Below are positions 48,617 to 59,796 of a stretch of DNA of 64,000 nt, one piece after another. Under the pieces are notes generated by a model that saw only the letters and a list, made by a program, of their open reading frames with translations, made no database searches and was not told the origin of the DNA. Positions within the stretch are counted from its first letter, which is position 1; each line of letters begins with the position of its first letter. The stretch comes from Brienomyrus brachyistius. Its lineage: Eukaryota; Chordata; Actinopteri; Osteoglossiformes; Mormyridae. The stretch is from contig NC_064543.1 in assembly GCF_023856365.1 (NCBI RefSeq), positions 6,465,952-6,529,951 on the forward strand, given 5' to 3'. The translations under genes were made by a program, and so were the position numbers.

Positions 48617-50063
48617 AGCCCTGCATTAGACATTTCTGAAATGACCCCACCCCGACCAGACAGATCTATGGAGATGAGCCATTGTGGACAGGGTGAAATC
48701 AGATGGGGATCTCCTGTGTCTTATTACCAATTAAATTTAATTGCATTCTGGTTTTTTTTTATAGCTTGGCCTTAGAACACGCTTCTACACCACTGCCTCT
48801 CTGCGCACCTCTAATCTAACGGCAGTTTTGCTTTCCTTGTCTGCTTCCCTTATGCTAAGGGAAAAATGCCTGTCTATTCGTTCGTCCCCTGTATTAAACA
48901 CATCTCTCCATTCCGACGTAACAGAACTAAGTCCCGGTTCCTTCGTCCCATCACCATGTCGCGTGGTCCTGCTCCCAGCTCGGAGCGAATTTACACCGAG
49001 GAAAGTGACTGTCAGCGGGCATAAGCGGCTGACATGAAGCCTCCTTTACTCGACAGAAATGGCAAGAACCGCAGCACAAGTGATGTTAAAACAGCATTTT
49101 CGGTCCGCTGGAGCCTCGCGATATCGTGTCGTGAAAGGCAGGTTCCTCAGTCAAACTGGCAGGCATCTCCCAGCCAGATCGGCACATCATTCCTGCATCC
49201 TTTGCCCTATTGAAATAAATTAAAGTTAATTGAGGGGATGACAAGGTGCTTAACTCAAGTCATAGGATCAATACAGACTTACAGGCAAGGCTCTTCCATT
49301 TGAGAATTACTGCACCATTGATGGGAGTACATCCGGTGGACCGACTTCCCTGATGTCAGGTAATAAATAATTTACAGTGCAAAAATGCTTAACAATACGC
49401 TTTGTTCTATGGAACGGTGTTGCTGTTTCGTCTATTTCGTCTTATTGACAAATGGTTGAAAAATATGTTCATTGTGTTTCACTGATACTACTTCAATTAT
49501 CAATACATACCTGATTATGGATGATAATAAATATGATGTTGCTAATAGGCCTAATATCACTGTAACCTATATGATGTTTATTGTATTTGTTTCATTTCTG
49601 ACAGTTAACTACACTTATACTGTTATGACAGGGACTGGATGCTGTTCTGCGTTATCATTTTGACTAAAAAATCGACACCCTCAGTGTCATTGAAATAACC
49701 ATCCATCTCCCATAACTGCTTGTTCTGTACAGGGTCACAATGAGCCTGGAGCCAATCGTTGTAGAAAGAGATTACAGGGAATATAGGAAATATTTCTATA
49801 CCCTCATGGCTGTTATTAGTCGTATGGAACCTGTAGCACGCACAGATCTTCAGGCTGTAAATGCCCAATGACGAATGGTCGGGCTAAAGTACCTAATTCG
49901 GCAAAAACTTCCAGCTTTCTTAATACAAAAACCAAATCGTATATGACATATTCCCGTTTTTCAAAAATTCCGTTATTAAACTTATTGGGATCTTTTCTCA
50001 AAATGTGAAGTTTTCCTAATTTGATGAGCTCTTTGAGTTGTACTTATACAATAATGAAAAATA
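48617..50063. other. Non-coding DNA, nothing recognised
   Basis: Short open frames only; no supported exon, RNA gene or repeat. Confidence 0.45.
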
Positions 50064-50211
50064 ATTGGTTCAGAGATATAACCGATGAGATTGTGGAGGA
50101 GGTGGGCCCAAGGAACTAGAGGAGGCGGAATCATCCAATCAGATGTTTGGGCCTACCTCCTCTAGTTGCTTGGACCCACCTCCTCTACAATCTGATTGGT
50201 TCAGAGATATA
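50064..50211. mobile_element. Hairpin element flanked by 17-bp direct repeats
   Basis: Inverted arms 50089 onward (GATTGTGGAGGAGGTGGG) and up to 50192 (CCCACCTCCTCTACAATC) surround a short loop. The 17-base sequence ATTGGTTCAGAGATATA occurs directly repeated at 50064-50080 and 50195-50211. The repeats are longer than normal transposon target duplications. No coding capacity. Confidence 0.65.
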
Positions 50212-52000
50212 AGCAATCATTTTTCACTCTGCTCTCAGAACATTTTTATGTAAGTAAAACTCCCACAAACTTTTTAAAAATATCCTACCGATGTTTAGGG
50301 CTTCGGCATGTTAACACTTGAAATCAGCTATGACGAAGAAGACCACCAATTCACTTTATGTAATGATAGAAAGCAAACCAGTTGGATGTCGTTTCATTTA
50401 TCTCCTAGTGGGATCCAATTAGCCCTTTTAAATTCCTTATATGCGTTTAAACATTTCTTCATCTTCTGTTTCTGTGTCATTGCATCAAAGAGTGACAATA
50501 CAAATTCATACCAGCCCACGTTCAGACTGTTTCAGAGTCATATCTCAGGTGTGACTTCAAATTCCATTTGCTCATTTCTGTGCTACTAACAGGGCGACTA
50601 ACGGCCCTTGGATGTGCTGCAATTCAAACGAAGAGCCGGCAGAATCATTTTTCCATTCTCTTGCATTTGGTCATATTCATAACGTTGATATAATACAGGT
50701 AATGGCGTCCATGCGATGTGCCTGAGTGTCGTTTTGTCAATGAGAGCTGGATAGGATTAACTCCAAACTCCAATCAGAGGTCCAGTCAGGGTCCGAGGTT
50801 TGATACCGACGAAAGGGGCCAGATTCATTTATGATGAATGGCTTCTTATTTGGGGCTGTGGAGCCATTGTGTTCGCAGTCAGAATGGATTAAATTGTTCA
50901 GCCGCAGTCTATTAAATTGCTATTGCCGCGGTGGAATTTCCTGCTGCAGGCAAATATTATTTGCATCTATTAGCGCTGTGTTGTCCTGCCTCAGATATAT
51001 TTCTGAAAGCTATTTTACAGCTTCTCTGTACGCTTTAGAGTGTCGTTATTGAATCTTGGCTTTGCACTTCCCTTCATTTCTTGTCGGTGTCCTCAAAATT
51101 ATTTCAAATGTCTTTTTGAAGGTTTTCTTTTTTTTTTAATTCAACACTTGTGCAATTGTAATATTTTTAAATTAAAATGTATAAATATAATTTATGCACA
51201 TTTCCTTGTATTGTTCTCATTAGTGCTTATTTGATCTTAAATATTGCGTTTTATTGCTGGAGTCGATGTAATGGTTGTAATGGAACACGTGCAACGTTAG
51301 GGTGTCTTCATTGCTGCTAATAAACACAAATCAAACCATAATTTTTTAATTATGTTTTATACTTGGGTGATTATCCCGAAGGCTGGGTATTCTTATGACA
51401 GGTAAATAGGCACGCCTTCAGCAGAGCATCTGTGCGCTGTGAGTCGGACAGGCACATTGATCTCCCATTGATCTCCTGTCCCCATGAAGTGTTCTGCTAG
51501 CATCAGGTGACCACAGGTACTTCCCAGCGCCAACTGGCCAGCATTGTGAAGAGGGATCTTCCTCCCCAGCATAATTCTGGTGGGTGTGCTCTCTTTCTTT
51601 ATTGGAGGGGGAGGGTGAAAAGTGCAATGAAATCTCTAGCCATTAAGCCTGCTCCTTCAGTCCAGGGGTGGAAAACGGGGTGAGAGTCTGGTGACTGGGG
51701 TTGTCCTATTGCGATGCGAGCACCATCTCACGTAACCTTCTCCATGAGAATGCTGAGTTTTGCGTTCAGAGGAGCCATGTCGCGCCCCACTGCTGTAGTG
51801 AGCTGTTGTTTTTGCATCCCTAGCTTTCCTGTTAGCTACAGCGAATCTGCCCTTTCTCCTCTGACAAGGTGTTTTCACTCACAGAAATGCCTTTGACTGG
51901 ATGGTATTTTTTTTCATTCATCACGCTGTGCTCTGTAAACTCTAAGCACCGTTGTGTGTGACAGTCCCAGAAGACGGCCGCTTCATTTGCTCATGTCAGC
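50212..52000. other. Non-coding DNA including a possible conserved element
   Basis: No exon recognised. The stretch 50740-51060 is singled out separately. Elsewhere only A/T-rich unique sequence is seen. Confidence 0.45.
50740..51060. promoter_or_regulatory. Candidate conserved non-coding enhancer
   Basis: Unique sequence dense in developmental transcription-factor-like sites: GGATTAAATTG and TCTATTAAATTGCTATTG (homeodomain cores), ATTTGCAT at 50959-50966 (POU octamer), and a TTCAGCCGCAG context. No repeat structure. The claim rests on motif density and on lack of decay-like character; conservation must be tested. Confidence 0.25.
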
Positions 52001-52583
52001 AGCCGTACCAGCTGCCATCCAAAATATGCAACCCGTCTGAAGCTAAGCAGGTTTGGTTCTGGTCAGCACTGGGATGGGAGACCAACTGGGGAAAAATGGG
52101 TTCTTGCTGAAAGAGGTGTTTGTGTGGCCAACAAGTTAAAAGATCCATGGCCGTCTTTCATAAGAGTAGGGTTGGCACCACCTTAGATAGCCCTACAGTG
52201 GGCATCGGGGTACCACCCCTACTCTTTCGAAAGATGCCCACTGTAGGCCCATCAAATCTGGCCTCCAAATAATCCCCTGTTTCTAATTGGTGAATTCTCT
52301 CCTGGCCCTTCACCACCTTAGCCCCTGTGAGGTTGGGGTATGAGAGGCATGTCACTGCAGCCAGGAGCCCAACGTCAAGTGGGAGGGGCTTATAACTTGT
52401 CAGGTAATGTCCTAACCATTAGCCCCTTCTACTGGGCACGCCACTGCAGTGATATGTATGTGGACTATACTGGTGCAGAATGGCTGCCGTTGCGATATCC
52501 CGGTGGGTGCTGGTTGAAGTGGCTCCCCATTGGTTGGACAAAGTGCTATAGAAATGTCATTCCGGCTGGGACAGTTGTGTCGT
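52001..52583 (+). mobile_element. 5S-rRNA-derived SINE (SINE3 type)
   Basis: The head at about 52001-52100 matches 5S rRNA internal-promoter sequence: GAAGCTAAGCAGGTTTGG and TGGGATGGGAGACCAACTGG. Then follow AAGAGTAGGG and a tail ending GGTGCTGGTTGAAGTGGCTC and AAAGTGCTATAGAAATG. The tail matches the inverted copy at 61368-61756. The middle (about 52160-52245) has an extra inverted repeat around CCCTACAGTGGGCATC / GATGCCCACTGTAGG, possibly a local duplication or nested insertion. It is not a functional 5S rRNA gene: the 5' and 3' ends have diverged and it continues into the tail. Confidence 0.8.
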
Positions 52584-55325
52584 AGACCTACGTTTTCTTT
52601 CGCACGGGCACTGTGAGCCCCCAACCCAGACCAATCCACCCTTGTGCAATTGCCACAACCGCACCCCAACTCAAATACCCATTTTACCCATTCAGAGCTT
52701 TAGCAACTTTAAATATTTAAACTTTACCTTTGTGGCCTGGTCGCGCTGGTGTATACTTAATACTCAATGTCCTATATAACAGATGGTGAACTATAAAATT
52801 ATGTATAATGTATTTATTACTGTCAAAACAAACGTGGCGTCCCATTAATTTCGTACTTATTCTGTAAACTGGGTTGCAATTATAAAAGCAGAGAGGCTTT
52901 TTGTCTGTAGCCCTGCAGTGTGCCGTGTATTAAAATCACTGCCAGCCTTATCTGCTCACAGCCTTCAGCAGGGAGTCGGGTTTTGGGAGAGGGGGATGTC
53001 AGGTGTGCTGAAGATGCATCGATGCATAATGCACCAGGGCGAACCCTTCTCAACCCCCCCCACCCAGGGCACCCCTGTCCACAGGATGTGCTGTTTGCTT
53101 TAATAAGCAGGTATCCCTAACAAACTGGCCCGACTGTTCATAAATATATTTATCTTTTATTTTTCCTATTGCTGGCTTTATTTCTGTACCCATGTACATC
53201 ATCATGCCATGTGCCTCTGCTCACCATCCCTCCCAGAGTGGCTCCCTAGTCCAGCAGAAGATGGCGCCCTATTCGCCCAGTGGATCGACCATCACTATTT
53301 AGGGTGCCCCCCTCATTCTGTCTGACCCCAACAATGTGAGGCCAAGTTCTACAATAGCTGGTGGCTTTCTGCATATGAATCGTGATGTGAAGCAAGATAA
53401 AAAGGGAATAAAAGTAATTTTTACATTTAATTTACAGTAAATCCTCTTCCTCTGCATGAGAGTTTTCATGTCTGCTCATTCTCCTGGTACCGTGGTTCCC
53501 CCCCCGCTCCAAATACATGCACATCTCCAAGTGACAGATCATGCGTGTTGATGATCCAAGGCTGTCCCCTAACCTCCTGGACTAGACTCATCATGACCTC
53601 GTATCTGATATGAAAGAGTTACACAAGTTCTTTGAAGCACTGGATGCCACTGGAGGTGAAATTTGTTTGTCTGTGGATGATCCTTAGCTGGGGGGGGGGG
53701 GGGGGGAGGTGGGGCAGTGAATGGGCCTATTTTCTTGAAATGCTTGTCAGCGTAGCCCAGCACCAAGACCTGGGGTTACCAAGGAATAGCGACAGCACAT
53801 TCTCCAAAGTGGATGAGCGTCCGTCGAATCGATACCCTGGATGTACTGTCCTGCTTATTAGCCTGATGGAATCTCAGACTAGCTGATGGCCAGGAACCGT
53901 ACACCTCCCTGGCACTCGCCCAGGACTCCCAGAGGTCACCAGCACCAAGGGCCGCGTCCACGTCAACATGCGCTTGAAAGCTTTTAAGTTCCTGTTTGCC
54001 GGAGCTTTTTATGTTGATGTTTATGGAAGAATTTTATGTCTCTGAAGGCCATGAAAGCCATTTATTGATCTAACCTCCTAATCCTAATTGTTCTGCCCTG
54101 TCGGGCAGTAAAAGCCAACCTGAACGTATTCTGAAGGCTAATGTTTTATTTCATTACTTCATTTTTTTCCTCTTTATCGTGGATTTTGTTCGAGGCTTAG
54201 TTTCCCACATTCTCTTTATGATGAAAAACGTTGCAGGAATGTGTATCAGAAACAAGAACTCAATCACTGTTTTCAGAAAACACATGTTCCTGCACTCGTG
54301 AGCTACATGGCGACGGCTATAATTAAATTCCTGACCCTTATCACTTCAGTCCGCACACGGAGCCCCACTCACACCTGAGCTCACTTTGGGGGCACGGTCG
54401 TTCGCACTCGCACGTGTTCCCCTGTCAGGGGCGACCGGGCGACAGGTCAGAGCGCCATTAACGCCAAATGGACCATTTCTCAGACCCTCGAGGAGATTCT
54501 GGCTTTATAAATCATCCTATTTTCACCATGGTGGGGTCCTTTGTGCCTCGGAGTTTTCGAGCCGTATCGATTGTCTTAAAGCTCCCTCCATTTCCTCCAG
54601 TACACTATTTCTTTTTTGTGCGTGTTGTAATCTGTGAGGCTTAAGCACTGAGCTGAGCCCCCGTCACAAAAGCCGCCCACCCACCACCATGCACTTGTAT
54701 GAATGGGATCAGCAGTGTGAAATATGGACAGATGGCAGATTTTCCCCTTTCAGCATCTTGTGACTTACCGCGGTATATGTGGTATATCCTGCTTATCTTC
54801 CTTTTTTGTGTAATGGCAGTTTCATCAGGATAAAAATTTTTGGTTGGAATCCCGCCTTCTTCGGATTCTACACAGTGGTGTATGTTTGCTTTCAGCGCTG
54901 GTAAAGACCAAATCAGCCCCGACCCCCTAAACACACACCATACTTCCACAATATTGATGTACTGTCCCTACCATCCATATGTAAATGTACGGGTTTGGTT
55001 CTGCAGCACCTGTCCATTTGTACTGCATCATCTCCTTGCTCTACAGGATCTCACATCAAAACGCGGACAGACAGCATACGATACGCACCGCCATGTAAAC
55101 ACATCCCTCGGGAATCTCCCGAGCGTGCGGGGGTTAGTGAAAGAACACGACTCTGCGGGAGGGACACCTTGAGGCCATATATCCCCTGTGCATAAGCCCC
55201 CCCCCCCACCAATGAGTCACTGGGGCCATAAAACATCAGCAAATGAACAAAGAGGGAGGCGATGCTGTGAGGATTCCTGCTTATACGCTGTAAGGGTAGC
55301 AGAGGTGTGTGTGTGTGTGTGGTCA
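52584..55325. other. Non-coding DNA, nothing certain recognised
   Basis: Short open frames only. Contains the G17 run at 53690-53706, a C11 run at 55197-55207, and a unique AT-rich stretch around 54010-54210 (ATTTATTG, CCTAATCCTAATTGTTC) that could be regulatory. Confidence 0.45.
53690..53706. repeat. Poly-G run (G17)
   Basis: Seventeen uninterrupted G, followed by AGGTGGGG. Confidence 0.95.
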
Positions 55326-55600
55326 TGTGTAAATTATATTGTCGGGACCAAATGCCCCCACAATGTGAAAAAACCTGTTTTATAAAAATCTGTGACTGCA
55401 GTCAAAAAACTAAAAATACCAAAAGTCTTGTGTTATGGTTTAGGTTAAGGCTGCGTAGGGGTTAAGGGTGTCATTGTTGGGATTAGGGATTTCCCCATAG
55501 AAATAAGGATGTGAATACATGGACTGTGTGTGTGTGTTTGTGTGTGTGCATGCGTGTGTGTGTGTCCGTGTGTGTGTTTGTGTGTGTGTGTGCATACTGG
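55326..55600 (+). repeat. Dispersed repeat A, copy 2, linked to (TG)n
   Basis: Carries the landmarks of the 22096 copy in opposite orientation: CCCCCACAATGTGAAAA, CCAAAAGTCTTGTGTTATGG, GGGTTAAGGGTGTCATTG, TTTCCCCATAGAAATAAGGA, ending in an interrupted (TG)n tract at about 55525-55592. A second short (TG)n precedes it at 55305-55320. Confidence 0.78.
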
Positions 55601-57378
55601 CCTCCCTTGCAAGGCGCCCCCTCCAGGCTGAGTAGTTCCCTTTACTGGAATGGTTATGGAAGACAAATGGGTGGAATTACTATTATGTAGGACGGCTAGA
55701 GTAGTGAGTACGGCATACTTAGGAGCACAATGGCTGTAGTACACTCAGGAAAACAGAATACAGTCAACAGAAGTCAGATGAGAAAACGTCCACATGCAGC
55801 AGAACTTCAGCAGGCGTTAGTCCCAAATCAACACCGGCGGATTCTAACGCTGCGTTCATCCCAGCGTGATGCGCCGTTCTGCCATTGTACCTTTGGCCTT
55901 AAACCCACGCTGTTGTTAAACCTTATGGGGGGGAGGGCAGTCTGGCCCCACCAGTAACAAGCAACAATAAATCAACCAACTCTGCGATTCCTGGATGTAC
56001 AGGCCTGTGAGCAAATGGGCCGCTATTTATGCGAGGTCTGACATCTATGATGGGAAAATCCTCTCTTGTGGGAGAATGGTGTCGGTAAACACTCCCCCCT
56101 CCCAGGCTGACTGGCTGAGAGCAGCCCCCGTCTGGCCGTCACAGGCGTCGCCATGGGATGTCCCACACGGCTTCTTTTGGACGGTGTGCGTATCACCGGC
56201 CTTCTGTTGTCGAAATCCTCTCCTTCAAGACACTCTTCTCACTCTTCGATAACAGATCAGCTGCAAGCCAAATAACTCCATTCCTAATGCTTAAGAGAAA
56301 GGCATTGTGAATTATTCATTCTGGCTCATATAAAAATTTAATTTGCGTTATGAAAGACATTGATGGAAAATGAGTGAAATCAAAGTGTAGCCACCACACC
56401 GGCCTCATCATACGTGGAGAAAATTCGGTTGCTTCATGGCCCAAGTCGGCTCTCAGGGTGCCAAGGAAATATGAGAGCAAGACATGAAAATATAGCCGTG
56501 GCTTAGAGGCCGAGCTCATACTGACATATGCTTGTTAGGGAATGGTGCCGAATGTGTAATGAGGTTTCTGCCTAAATTGGCATTTCACGGGTGTCCATAA
56601 GTCTTTGGTCCTGTAGATTAAGGTTTCCCCAACAGTCCTTGGTCGGTAATTTGAAATTTCTGAAGAAAACTATATATTTGAATTTTTATACAACTGGCAC
56701 AATCTGTTCGCATCTTACAACAATGGAAATGGTAATCCCCCCCCCCCCCCCACCCCCCCCGACCGGTTTACTGGTCCATTAATTTTTCATATGATGTAAA
56801 CTGGTCCACAGACAGTTAAAGGCTGGGAACCCGGACTACATCTGGGAAGTCCGTATCCCTGCTGGCTTCTGCACACTCCGGTTACTGGAGACATGTCAGG
56901 GAACAGCACACACTCTCTTTCTCCCTCCCAAAATGACAGGAAAATATTTTGTGGAATGGATGGACAAGAGGAGAGAAACTGAGGCAAAGCCTTGCAATCA
57001 CTGAATGAAGCACTAAGGGAGGGAACAACATTCTTGTTTCCCCAGGAATTTCCCGGCACCTTCCAAGGCCATCTCCCGGCATCCCCCCCCCCCCCCCCCC
57101 GTTTTGTCCTTTCTCCTGGGAAACTCCCGTAATTTGCATGGCCTTCAACCTTTATTATGAATAATTGTCATACATGGATTCATAAGCCTCGTATATTTGT
57201 CCGATGTTACCCAAGTTGCCAGATTGTCTATGCAACACAACCTAGACACACAATCCACACGCTATATGCAATTTCGACCCATCTGTCTCCACAATCTGGC
57301 AACCTGATTGCAACCTGCAGGCCGACAGGCCAGTTGAATGCTGAATGAATTAGCCAGCTAATTTAGTTGGTGTCAAAA
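55601..57378. other. Non-coding DNA with poly-C runs
   Basis: No exon recognised. C15 at 56737-56751 followed by C8, and C18 at 57083-57100. A unique AT-rich stretch around 56280-56400 (GAATTATTCATT, TTAATTTGCG) could be regulatory but is not supported further. Confidence 0.45.
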
Positions 57379-57720
57379 TGTCAGGGAAGGACAGAATTCC
57401 ATCAAAAAAAAAGAAATAGACCTACAAATTTATATTTGTCAGTCACCAGGATAGTGACCGTGCCTTTTGCACAGTCTGTAGGATCGATTTTAATGTAGTG
57501 CATGATGGGAAAAATGACATGAGCCAACATATCTGCTCCCAACAGCAAGTCTGAGGCCCAGAAGGGTAGACCGGTAATATCGACCGTCATCACCCGGGGA
57601 CAGACAGAGGCAGAAAATGTCTTAACTGCCAAACTCGAGATGGCTGTGCTGATCGCAAAGAATATTCTGTTTCCAGTAACACAAGTGACTTATGGCGCTA
57701 TTCCACTGGCAAACAGGAAC
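57379..57720 (+). pseudogene. Decayed BED/hAT-type zinc-finger transposase remnant
   Basis: A frame starting ATG at 57379 reads MSGKDRIPSKKKK, a stop, then SDRAFCTVCRIDFNVVHDG and KNDMSQHICSQQQV, another stop. FCxVCRIDFNxxHxGxxDxxxH is the pattern of a BED-like zinc finger found at the N-terminus of hAT transposases and ZBED-like domesticated proteins. Downstream, in a shifted frame, ENVLTAKLEMAVLIAKNILFP resembles the segment that normally follows this finger. In-frame stops and a frameshift show that it is dead. The catalytic RNase H-like domain and insertion domain were not found. Family assignment is by pattern memory only. Confidence 0.5.
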
Positions 57721-58249
57721 CGAGCTGCACCCAGTCCACTGTGAAGAGAGACCTCTTACAGCGTTACAGCTCAGGTCGTGGCAGTGAAAAACGATTTATT
57801 AATGATGAAAGAACGTACATCAAGCAGGCTTGTACTACGACATTACTTGTACCCCCTCTAGCGAAGTGTTACCCTCTTTTCATTTTGCTGCGACTTCAGT
57901 GCGAATGTGGCAGGCATGTTCCCTGATTCCACAATAACCAGAAAATACTCCTTGGGAAGGACAAAAGCGACTCAGTTCCTCAAAGGTAATTGTATGGGGC
58001 TAATGGTACCATTATGGCCTTTACACTCTGACTGTGTAGTTGCTTGGCTTGTCAGAGTACTGATCCTGTCAAAGAAATAGCAGCCGTGGCATTGCATAGC
58101 CTGTATGGTACAATCATTACATTAACGTAAATATGTGTTATTTATGCAGTTTTTGTTCAATGAAGTCACAGCTGTAGTTATTGGAACAAACAATTGACAT
58201 TATTTACAACATGATAGGAAACATAAGTTATTTTCTTGAAATGTTGTAG
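57721..58249. other. Sequence between zinc-finger remnant and candidate exon
   Basis: Nothing recognised apart from the pyrimidine-containing ATGTTGTAG acceptor context at its right end. Confidence 0.4.
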
Positions 58250-58507
58250 GCGCTATTTGCCCTGGAGCTCGATTACGAGGCCAGGAACATCTGCCAGACC
58301 AAGGTGTTTGGATTACTGCGATACGAGGCAGACGACATCCACAGAGCCGTCAAACTTGTGAAACTGGCGAAAGCGAACGATGAGGACAGTCCAGAGGTTG
58401 TCGCCAAGTTCATTTCCAGTCTGCAATGTGGCACCACAGAGAATTTCTTTTATGAGAACCTGGTGTTTGTTCACCCCCCCTGTGAAATTGCCAGATATGC
58501 ACGGGAT
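58250..58507 (+). CDS. Candidate internal exon of an unidentified gene (86 codons)
   Basis: An open segment of 258 bases is bounded by an acceptor (TTGTAG, ending 58249) and a donor (GAT|GTGAGA, GT at 58508), phase 0 on both sides. It encodes ALFALELDYEARNICQTKVF at the start, a charged helical middle (DDIHRAVKLVKLAKANDEDS), and ends YENLVFVHPPCEIARYARD. Amino-acid composition and G/C-ending codons look like a real soluble, mostly helical protein, unlike the flanks. I do not recognise the family; it is not a SINE, transposase or any domain I know. If the donor is not used, the frame continues 15 codons to a stop ending at 58555, which would make it a last exon. No matching neighbouring exon was found in the window, so partners would lie in long introns or to the right. 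Confidence 0.55.
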
Positions 58508-59796
58508 GTGAGACTGAGAGCGCATTTGTCATTAGTGACAGAAAGCGGGTCCTAAATTTATATGGTGTTTATGGGTGTCCATCTTATTGCCTGATTGCAA
58601 AGAAAAAAATACCTTAGATTCTTTATTTTCTAGTGAATCGGTCTTATAGGGACAGTGATAATTCCGTGGTGAGCGTGACTTTATGAGAGCTGCCGTTTAA
58701 ATCTTCTTAGTTGCTAATGACTATAGTACATGCATCATTTCCACTCACAGCTGCACGGGTAATTACTCAGCTTTCAAATGAAGCAGTTATTTGCTTTGCT
58801 AAATTAATCAAAATAATGACAGGCTTTAGTATGGGGGACTTCCTGTTGCTTCCAAATTTTGCACTGGGCAGTTTAACAAATATTGCTTTCCAAAAGCGAT
58901 TTCTACTTTAGAGAAATATAGGTGTTCTGCATTATTGGTCAGTCATATGCTGTATTCCGTTTGGTACAACCTTATAAATAATACATACCGCATTCTGATC
59001 AATATCGGCAGAAAAATGCCCAGCAAGTGCTTAAAGGGCCAGTATCTTCAGATCGTTCCCGAGTAAACATGGGAAATTGCCTCCACGCGGCACACTAAAA
59101 GTTTGCAGACTTTCTTTGCAAATCATTCAGTTCCACTGTCAGCTAACTCTGTCACCACTCATAAAAAAATGGGAAAAGCAATAAGACTAAGACTAAGTTT
59201 TTTACAAAGAGCTTGATAATCTATTCAAAGTTAAAGTCACTTAGTTTCTGTCCAACTTGTAGAGCTCTCTCGCAAACTTCATAGCACTTATGAATGTGGG
59301 ATATTCTAGCAGTGCTGCCCGGAGTTGATAACTGTCTTTCAGAGCCATCTGAACCGGCTTGTAAGAAGGCACTTCATGAAATCAGGGGGCAATTTCAAAT
59401 GTAAGCACCAGTCAGCTGAGCTCGCACAGCAGGGAAGCAGATTGGATACGCTTGTATGAATTAAATTTGGACTCCGCAAGGATCAAAATTGTTCCTTTTA
59501 GAGCCTTTTACTCCCAGCAGGTTTGGGAATACTGGGCTGGTACAAATAAATGTGCTTGTACATTGATGACAGACGGCATGGGTGCTGAAGGTGTTTCTTG
59601 GTTTTGTCGACACTCATGTTCCAAAATGCAGCCTGCAGGATCTGCTTTGACTTTACAGCAAATGGGCAGCAACTGATTCCCTTAGCAGCACTAAATGTGA
59701 AAATAAAAACTATACAGGGATGAAGCTTCTCATAGATCAGCTTTCCGATGAACGCAGGTACCACCAAAATGTGGCAGTCAAAAAATGGAAGAAAAG
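58508..59796. other. Non-coding DNA (intron or 3' flank of the candidate exon)
   Basis: AT-rich; no further exon recognised. Confidence 0.4.

Noticed and set aside
52001..52100. Functional 5S rRNA gene
   Set aside because: Only the internal-promoter half matches well; both ends diverge and the sequence continues into a SINE tail.
52340..52585. 81-codon open frame with MRGMSLQPGAQ start
   Set aside because: Lies inside a 5S-derived SINE; the matching frame appears in other SINE copies.
57402..57632. Minus-strand frame with DLLLGADML, looking like a retroviral-type protease fragment
   Set aside because: The plus strand of the same stretch reads as a BED-type zinc finger with appropriate Cys/His spacing, which explains the openness better; no DTG/DSG active-site motif is present.
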